Shown piece after piece: positions 59,097 to 64,000 of a stretch of DNA of 64,000 nt. The stretch is from Cupriavidus sp. WKF15 (GTDB taxonomy: Bacteria; Pseudomonadota; Gammaproteobacteria; Burkholderiales; Burkholderiaceae). A model generated the notes under the pieces. That model was not told the origin of the DNA and ran no database searches. It saw only the letters and a program-made list of their open reading frames with translations. A program made the translations under genes and the position numbers. Within the stretch, counting starts at the first letter, position 1, and each line of letters opens with the position of its first letter. Where the stretch lies: positions 806,001 to 870,000 of the forward strand of contig NZ_CP119574.1 in NCBI RefSeq assembly GCF_029278605.1. The letters run 5' to 3'.

Positions 59097-60449
59097 TCAC
59101 CGGGTTACCGTGGTGTCGGCGGCCGGCATATGGGTCGCGACCTGGTCGAGCACCACTTCCGGCTCGTCGGCCTCAATGTCCGACTCGTCATCAAGCCTGC
59201 GGTGCATCCGCTCGATATCGAGGTCGCCGGTCCATTTCGCCACTACCACCGTGGCCACGCCGTTGCCGATGAGGTTGGTCAGGGCACGCGCCTCCGACAT
59301 GAAGCGGTCAATGCCGAGGATCAGGGCCAGCCCCGCCACAGGAACATGCCCCACCGCCGAAAGCGTGGCCGCCAGCACGATGAAGCCACTCCCGGTGACA
59401 CCGGCGGCGCCCTTGGAGGTCAGTAGCAGCACGGCGAGCAGGGTGAGTTGTTGCATCAGGGTCATGTCGGTGTTGGTCGCCTGGGCGATGAACACCGCCG
59501 CCATGGTCAGGTAGATGGAGGTGCCATCCAGATTGAAGGAGTAGCCAGTCGGGATCACCAGTCCGACGACGGACTTGCGGGCGCCCAGGTTCTCCAGCTT
59601 GGCCATCATCCGCGGCAACACGGATTCCGACGACGACGTGCCCAGCACGATCAGCAGTTCCTCCTTGATGTACTTGATGAACTTCCAGATCGAGAAGCCA
59701 TGCAGCCGCGCGATGGTGCCTAGCACGACGAAGATGAAAAGCAGGCAGGTGGTGTAGAAGGTCGCCATCAACTGGCCAAGCTGCAGCAGCGAGCTCACGC
59801 CGTACTTTCCGATGGTGAAGGCCATGGCGCCGAAGGCGCCAATCGGCGCGACCTTCATTATGTAGCCGACGATGGTGAACAGCACGTGCGAAAACTTCTC
59901 GATAAAATCGAACACCAGCGTGCCGCGGCCACCGAACCTGTGCAGCGCGAAACCGAACATCACCGCGAACAGCAGCACCTGGAGGATCTCACCCTTGGCA
60001 AAGGCATCCACCACCGTGTTCGGGATCACGTGCAGCAGGAAATCGACCGTGCCTTGCATCTTGCCGGGCTCGGTGTAGGCGGCGATGCCCTTCGTGTCGA
60101 GGGTGGATGCGTCGACGTTCATGCCGGCGCCGGGCTTGACGATGTTGATGATCAACAGGCCGACCAACAGCGCAATGCTGCTCACGATCTCAAAGTACAG
60201 CAGCGCCAGCCCGCCGGTCTTGCCAACCTTCTTCATGTCCTCCATGCCGGCGATGCCCACCACGACCGTGCAGAAGATGATCGGCGCGATGATCATCTTG
60301 ATCAGCTTGATGAAGCCATCACCCAACGGCTTCATCGCCTCGCCGGCCAGCGGATAGAAATGGCCGAGGATGACGCCGATGACAATTGCGGTGATGACCT
60401 GGAAGTAGAGTGATCTGTAGAATGGCTTCGGGTGATTGTCTTTTTCCAT
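59097..60449 (-). CDS. dctA: C4-dicarboxylate:proton/sodium symporter DctA, 450 aa
   Basis: Eight helices plus two hairpins in the DAACS family pattern: [45 protein letters not shown], the serine-rich [17 protein letters not shown], and [44 protein letters not shown] and [20 protein letters not shown], all DctA signatures. It takes up succinate, fumarate and malate. The start at 60449 has GGAGACGACA upstream. It is a complete gene among broken neighbours, one of which is also a dicarboxylate-type symporter. Confidence 0.95.
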   Translation of the reverse strand: MEKDNHPKPFYRSLYFQVITAIVIGVILGHFYPLAGEAMKPLGDGFIKLIKMIIAPIIFCTVVVGIAGMEDMKKVGKTGGLALLYFEIVSSIALLVGLLIINIVKPGAGMNVDASTLDTKGIAAYTEPGKMQGTVDFLLHVIPNTVVDAFAKGEILQVLLFAVMFGFALHRFGGRGTLVFDFIEKFSHVLFTIVGYIMKVAPIGAFGAMAFTIGKYGVSSLLQLGQLMATFYTTCLLFIFVVLGTIARLHGFSIWKFIKYIKEELLIVLGTSSSESVLPRMMAKLENLGARKSVVGLVIPTGYSFNLDGTSIYLTMAAVFIAQATNTDMTLMQQLTLLAVLLLTSKGAAGVTGSGFIVLAATLSAVGHVPVAGLALILGIDRFMSEARALTNLIGNGVATVVVAKWTGDLDIERMHRRLDDESDIEADEPEVVLDQVATHMPAADTTVTR

Positions 60450-60498
60450 TGTCGTCTCCATTGCTGGTTCACTGTCGGCATCCTGACGCCCGGCCGGG

Positions 60499-61310
60499 TC
60501 AATCGAGTGTACGTGCCTGAGCGCGCTGCGCGTTGGCATCAACCGACTCCTCCGTTGTCTTGCTGGCGATGCGGCGAACGGTCGGGGACGATGTCAGTAT
60601 ATGCACGGGGCGCACGGCGCCAAGAAGGATGCCGCCCACCGTGATGCCCCAGAAGGGAGACTTCATGCGGGCGATGGTCTCGATCAGCGCGCCGGTGTCC
60701 TGCGGCTGGGCTCGTCGCTCCAATGTTCAGATCCTCACCGAAAATCCAGAGCACCAGCAAGCCAAGGAAGATTGCCGCCATGATGATCTCCTTGGCGGAG
60801 ATCGGACCCATGGCTGCTAGCTCTCTCCGGGCCAAGGCCGTCGCATCGGGTGTTTGGCGAATGCGCGGCGGGGCAATCCACAGCATGGCTATTGGAATGA
60901 TGGCCAGACACAGCAAACCGGGGACAGACGCTGCCACCGCCCAGTCGAGCCAACTGATTGAGACGCCTTGGTCTGCGGCAAGCTTGACCGCAAGGGGATT
61001 ACCCGCCATCGCCGTGATGAACATGCCCGCGGTGATGATGTTCGCGTGGAAGGCGCAGAGGATCAGATAGCTTCCCACCTTGCCGCGGGATGCCGGGTCA
61101 TCGGCATGGCTGCCGAGGACTTCCGCTATCGATCGGGTAATCGGGGGCGTGCCAGGATAAAGCCGGAAATGACACATATACCCAGAAGTAATAAAGATCC
61201 CGGCCTTTATGTCTTCGAGCCGGCCTACGGGCGTCGGCTGGGTCGGGTTTCTGCCGGCGATTGCCAACAGCATCGTGCGGTATCTTGTGGACATGTTCCG
61301 CCGCATCCGG
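60499..61310 (-). pseudogene. DASS-family anion:sodium symporter, truncated and frameshifted
   Basis: The main frame reads GSYLILCAFHANIITAGMFITAMAGNPLAVKLAADQGVSISWLDWAVAASVPGLLCLAIIPIAMLWIAPPRIRQTPDA...EIIMAAIFLGLLVLWIFGEDLNI. After a frameshift near 60722, QDTGALIETIARMKSPFWGITVGGILLGAV continues. These are the middle helices of DASS/CitT-type di- and tricarboxylate transporters. Both ends are missing. It lies directly upstream of dctA on the same strand. Confidence 0.75.
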
Positions 61311-61563
61311 TCCAGAGAAAGTTCGTTACATCGCTGCCGTTCGCCCAACTGGATCAGGTTGAGAAGGCATCACCTGTTATTTCCCGCCGACGAAGCGCGC
61401 CGGCCGCGCTGCCTGACTCCAACCTAGCGTGATGACCAGGCAGCGCCGCAGGCTTGGTCTTCTGGCATCGACAACATATTCTGGTCAGTTTGAGCGAGCT
61501 CCACGCGACCTCGCAAAGCGCTTTCCGAACAAGTCCGCCTATCCCGATTGGGAGCCCCTTGCC
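61311..61563. other. Short unassigned stretch
   Basis: No gene recognised. It includes the leader of the Tn3 transposase fragment that follows. Confidence 0.3.
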
Positions 61564-61968
61564 ATGGCCAGCATCGAACGAACTGCCTATCCTCGGTTTC
61601 CGCGTACCCTCACGCTGAAGGATCTGCAGACCTCGTTCACCCCGCGCCCAGAGGAAATTGAGTGGGCGCAAGGCTTCGCACGCACCGCTGAGCGGCGCCT
61701 CGCGCTTCTGGTCAACCTGAAGTGTTTCCAGTTCCTGCGCCATTTTCCGGCTGTGGAGGCGGTACCCGCCGAATTCATCGAGCACGTGTCGGCCTGGTTG
61801 GGCATGCCGCCGGTTCAGCGCATTACTTATCCCGCCGCGCATACCGTGCTCTATCGGCATCACAAGGTGATCCGCTCCTTGTTGGGTATCAAGCCGTACA
61901 CCGATGCCCAGACGCGCCTCGTCGCGATACGACTTGCCGAGGAAGCCGCCGGCGTGGACATCTCTTGA
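61564..61968 (+). pseudogene. Tn3-family transposase N-terminal fragment, 134 codons
   Basis: MASIERTAYPRFPRTLTLKDLQTSFTPRPEEIEWAQGFAR... aligns with the N-terminus of the tnpA at 17.1 kb (MATVERTAYPRFPKVFSLKEL...) but is clearly a different lineage. It stops at 61968 after about 130 of the usual 1000 residues and is followed by the repeated GCGCCACCA junction and the unknown-ORF relic. Not functional. Confidence 0.85.
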
Positions 61969-61982
61969 GCGCCACCACCACC

Positions 61983-62080
61983 CGTTCGTTCAGGCCCAAC
62001 CGGTAGAGTGTTGCACCCACTTGGGTCAACAACGCCCGTTCTTTCCCCGCGATCGCAGGATCGGCCAACAGCACGTAATA
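61983..62080 (-). repeat. Second copy of the unknown-ORF relic
   Basis: About 88% identical over 85 bases to 3826-3911. It encodes LADPAIAGKERALLTQVGATLYRLGLNER on the minus strand, and adjoins a Tn3 fragment here but an IS6 fragment at 3.8 kb. Confidence 0.6.
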
Positions 62081-62364
62081 AGCGTCGGCCAAAGGTTTCG
62101 CTCAAGCATCAACGGACGGTTTGTCCCACTCGTGTAGACTGCGCCTGTGTTCCAACAGATCGACTACCTCGACCCCGCTCTTCCTCCTGGGTCTGGCGAG
62201 TGTCAATGCCCGCGTTCGACGCGACCCCTCCAACGCTCGATGGTTTTGGTTTTGGCCGGCTTGTAGCAGACTCGAGCGAGTACTCGATCGCGCCGCGAGA
62301 GGAAGAGCAGATAAAATGAGATGAGTTTCTGGAACGCCACCTGATTGAAGCGGAAATCGAACTG
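62081..62364. other. Upstream region of the oxygenase gene
   Basis: A plus-strand frame ends at a TGA (62317-62319) and continues after it in the same frame into the oxygenase (DEFLERHLIEAEIELLV). Either the true start is near 62365, or the gene was once longer. Confidence 0.4.
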
Positions 62365-63018
62365 TTGGTTGATTGCCCGATCGGCGACGCCGCTCCGGAC
62401 GAGGCAATCGATGTCTCGACGAATTCCCGACCCAGCGAATATGACATCGCGACACGCGCGCTTGCCGTTAATGGCTGGTGTGTCGTGTCGAGCTTTTTGT
62501 CAAAGGCCCAGACGCAGGCCTTATCGACCGAATGCATGGCCATGGACGACGCGCAGCTACTTACACCGGCCCGTGTAGGGGCCAATCGCGCTACCACGCT
62601 TTTGCGCGGCGATAGCACACGCTGGTTCCAACCCGACGCGCTGAGCGCGGCGCAGCAGGCGTTCGCCGATCGCATCGAAGCGCTACGGAATGCGCTCAAC
62701 CGCGACCTGTTTCTCGGCCTGATCGACAGCGAATCACACTACGCGGTATATCGGCCAGGCGCCGCATATGCGCGCCACCTCGACTGCCTGCGTAACAACG
62801 TCAGCCGTGTGATTTCCGCTGTGTTCTACCTCAACGAAGCTTGGCAGGAGGCCGAGGGCGGTGCACTGCGGCTCTACCTTGCCGATCAGTCATATCACGA
62901 CGTCTTTCCGCGCGCCGGAACGCTGCTGCTGTTTCTCTCGGCACAATTTGAACACGAGGTGCTGCCCGCCACGCGCGATCGTATGAGCATTGCATGCTGG
63001 ATGAGGCAGCGGGTGTAA
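62365..63018 (+). CDS. 2-oxoglutarate/Fe(II)-dependent oxygenase, PKHD/SM-20-like, 217 aa
   Basis: A 2OG-FeII_Oxy_3 type protein: the jelly-roll core has YAVYRPGAAYARHLDC with the His138-x-Asp140 iron ligands, then RVISAVFYLNEAW, GGALRLYL, and the distal His197 in LLFLSAQFEHEVLPATRDRMSIACWM, with Arg206 as likely 2-oxoglutarate anchor. It hydroxylates an unknown substrate, possibly protein or small molecule. The start is uncertain: a TTG at 62365 is the first candidate after an in-frame TGA at 62317. Flanked by mobile fragments. Confidence 0.85.
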   Translation: MVDCPIGDAAPDEAIDVSTNSRPSEYDIATRALAVNGWCVVSSFLSKAQTQALSTECMAMDDAQLLTPARVGANRATTLLRGDSTRWFQPDALSAAQQAFADRIEALRNALNRDLFLGLIDSESHYAVYRPGAAYARHLDCLRNNVSRVISAVFYLNEAWQEAEGGALRLYLADQSYHDVFPRAGTLLLFLSAQFEHEVLPATRDRMSIACWMRQRV

Positions 63019-63523
63019 CCCGAGGCGAGTGCGCAGCTGCGATTAACGATCCATCATCACGCCCTGGCCGCACGGTGCCGATGGCATACGTGCGAAGCCA
63101 ATGCCGAGTCGCGACATTGCACAACTGCCGATAATTACGGGGCAGGAACCGTCTACCACGGAAGCTTGCCGTGTACTGAGTTGCGACTATCGACCCCAAA
63201 TGTCCGTTGCCGTGAACGAGGCGACGTTCGAGTGTCCGTTGAATGCATTGGACGAATGGACGAATGGCTGAATGTGGCCGGCTACGACCTAATGTCGATG
63301 GCCAGCGAACTGTTCGGGATGCGCACGTTGTGCAGTACCCCTGGAATGCGTGGGGCCGCTGCTGGGGGCGTTCTCAAGAATCCTTAGTCCCGACCTCGCA
63401 CCGGTCGGGATCAGAGCACCGCCTTGCCGCTTAATCGGCCCCCGGTTTGGCGCGGTCTCCCTTTATAAAACCATGGCACGGCAATTGATTTTTAATCCGC
63501 GCCCGGATAGGAGAGCCTGACCC
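63019..63523. other. Intergenic stretch with a palindrome and the 23-bp repeat
   Basis: No gene recognised. A perfect 7-base-arm hairpin (CCCGACC/GGTCGGG) lies at 63389-63409 and the second copy of the 23-bp repeat at 63438-63460. Confidence 0.45.
63438..63460 (+). repeat. 23-bp direct repeat, copy 2
   Basis: Identical to 942-964 in the same orientation. It is followed here by CTTTATAAAACC and then the CbpM-like gene. Confidence 0.6.
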
Positions 63524-63725
63524 ATGTCTGATGATGACGTTCTGATTGGCTGCCTGATGGAAGATGCTTGGCTGACTCTGGAGCAAGTGGCGGTAGCCTG
63601 CATGGTAGAACCAGATTGGCTCAGACGGCATGTAGATGAGGGCTTGTTCCCCCATGCCGTAAGTGTCGCTGGCGTCTGGCGGTTTTCCAGCGCCAGCCTG
63701 CTACGGGCGCGATGGCCACTGAACA
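63524..63725 (+). pseudogene. CbpM-like chaperone modulator, 3'-truncated
   Basis: The start MSDDDVLIGCLMEDAWLTLEQVAVACMVEPDWLRRHVDEGLFPHAVSVAGVWRFSSASLLRARW matches the MerR-like fold of CbpM, the regulator of the DnaJ-like CbpA. The normal C-terminal helix with the RRARR... stretch is missing: after LLRARW the sequence switches to H-NS-type coding DNA in another frame. No cbpA is in the window. The encoded frame runs to 63781 as read-through. Confidence 0.6.
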
Positions 63726-63842
63726 CGCGCGGGCGGACGGGATCCGCTGGATCCAGGCCCAGATGGCCGAGTACGGGCTGACGATGGAAGAATTGGCGGG
63801 GTTATCCGGGGGTACGTCCCCTCCCTGCGTCAGCGGGGTGTA
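63724..63842 (+). pseudogene. H-NS family variant, N-terminal fragment
   Basis: An ATG at 63712 begins ATEHARADGIRWIQAQMAEYGLTMEELAGL, which aligns with RWIQTQMADYGLTMEELAAAG of the pseudogene at 58.1 kb. It then changes to GGTSPPCVSGV and a TAG at 63842. The DNA-binding part is missing. It is joined directly to the truncated CbpM gene. Confidence 0.65.
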
Positions 63843-64000
63843 GCCGCGCTCGCTGGCTTCGCTGGCACTCCAGGCGATAGAGGCGGCGGCTGATCCTCTG
63901 CTGGCTGTTGCGACATCCTAGGCGGCTCCGGCGCCGGCGGCAAGAGATGATGCGTTTGGCGCGTGGAACAACCTGCCAAGAGCAGCACGACAAGCACGGT
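63843..64000. other. Window end, no gene recognised
   Basis: No supported feature in the last 158 bases. Confidence 0.3.

Noticed and set aside
63387..63411. Palindrome as a terminator
   Set aside because: The stem is good but no T-run follows on either strand and no gene ends nearby.

Overview
The window looks like an accessory, mosaic region from a GC-rich betaproteobacterium of the Cupriavidus/Ralstonia/Burkholderia kind (Burkholderiales). The reasons are the GC-rich codon use, a cysteine-type intracellular PHB depolymerase and a 3-hydroxybutyrate dehydrogenase, DUF2282 (BufA1) proteins with their BufB/BufC partners, a Tn3-family element with a tnpC gene, and several H-NS-like proteins. 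There is no rRNA, CRISPR array or recognisable replication origin. One tRNA gene (anticodon CAT) is present at 48.46 kb. The assignment to a genus is inference.

Left part (0-17 kb): IS6-family remnants at the edge and at 3.0-3.8 kb; single genes for a host-attachment-type protein, a thioredoxin-fold protein, an Mth938-like protein, a universal stress protein and a SnoaL-like protein; a compact ABC ATPase / FtsX permease / AttH-lipocalin operon (7.0-11.3 kb); a decayed isochorismatase gene; and a Tn3 element whose tnpA is split by an IS3-family insertion that leaves a clear 3-bp target duplication. Removing the IS restores a 999-residue transposase.

The most unusual segment is 17.7-27.9 kb. 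An operon on the minus strand appears to encode, in order of transcription, a 656-residue protein carrying the Asp and Ser half of a Nal1-like trypsin-fold protease, a 583-residue protein carrying the His half, an S53 sedolisin, a tyrosinase and a DUF2182 membrane protein. A DUF1036-type protein and a small hydrophilic peptide lie upstream. The tyrosinase gene is interrupted by an IS5-family element inserted exactly in the centre of a 22-bp palindrome.

The 28.9-42 kb segment holds a PDDEXK (YhcG) gene and then a nine-gene minus-strand operon: bufA1, doxX, NDH-2-like dehydrogenase, 3HB dehydrogenase, patatin, cupin, YeeE/YedE, a second bufA1 and a class III cyclase. It is divergent from a response regulator and a histidine kinase with almost no periplasmic domain. 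bufC and bufB follow convergently. A PAS-GAF protein and small secreted proteins come next. At 45 kb the bufA1 promoter and leader is duplicated in front of a decayed bufA1 that runs in frame into an LRAT-family domain.

The right part (46-64 kb) has a Gly/Arg-rich lipoprotein, a pRiA4b ORF-3 protein, a KfrA-like pseudogene, the tRNA, an orphan PstS, two H-NS paralogues, PhaZ, an IS3-family element with a probable programmed frameshift, a TGS GTPase, DctA, several truncated genes (H-NS type, LysR, DASS symporter, Tn3 transposase N-terminus, CbpM) and a 2OG-Fe(II) oxygenase. Related relics (IS6, an 85-bp unknown ORF fragment, H-NS N-termini, a 23-bp direct repeat) occur near both ends of the window.
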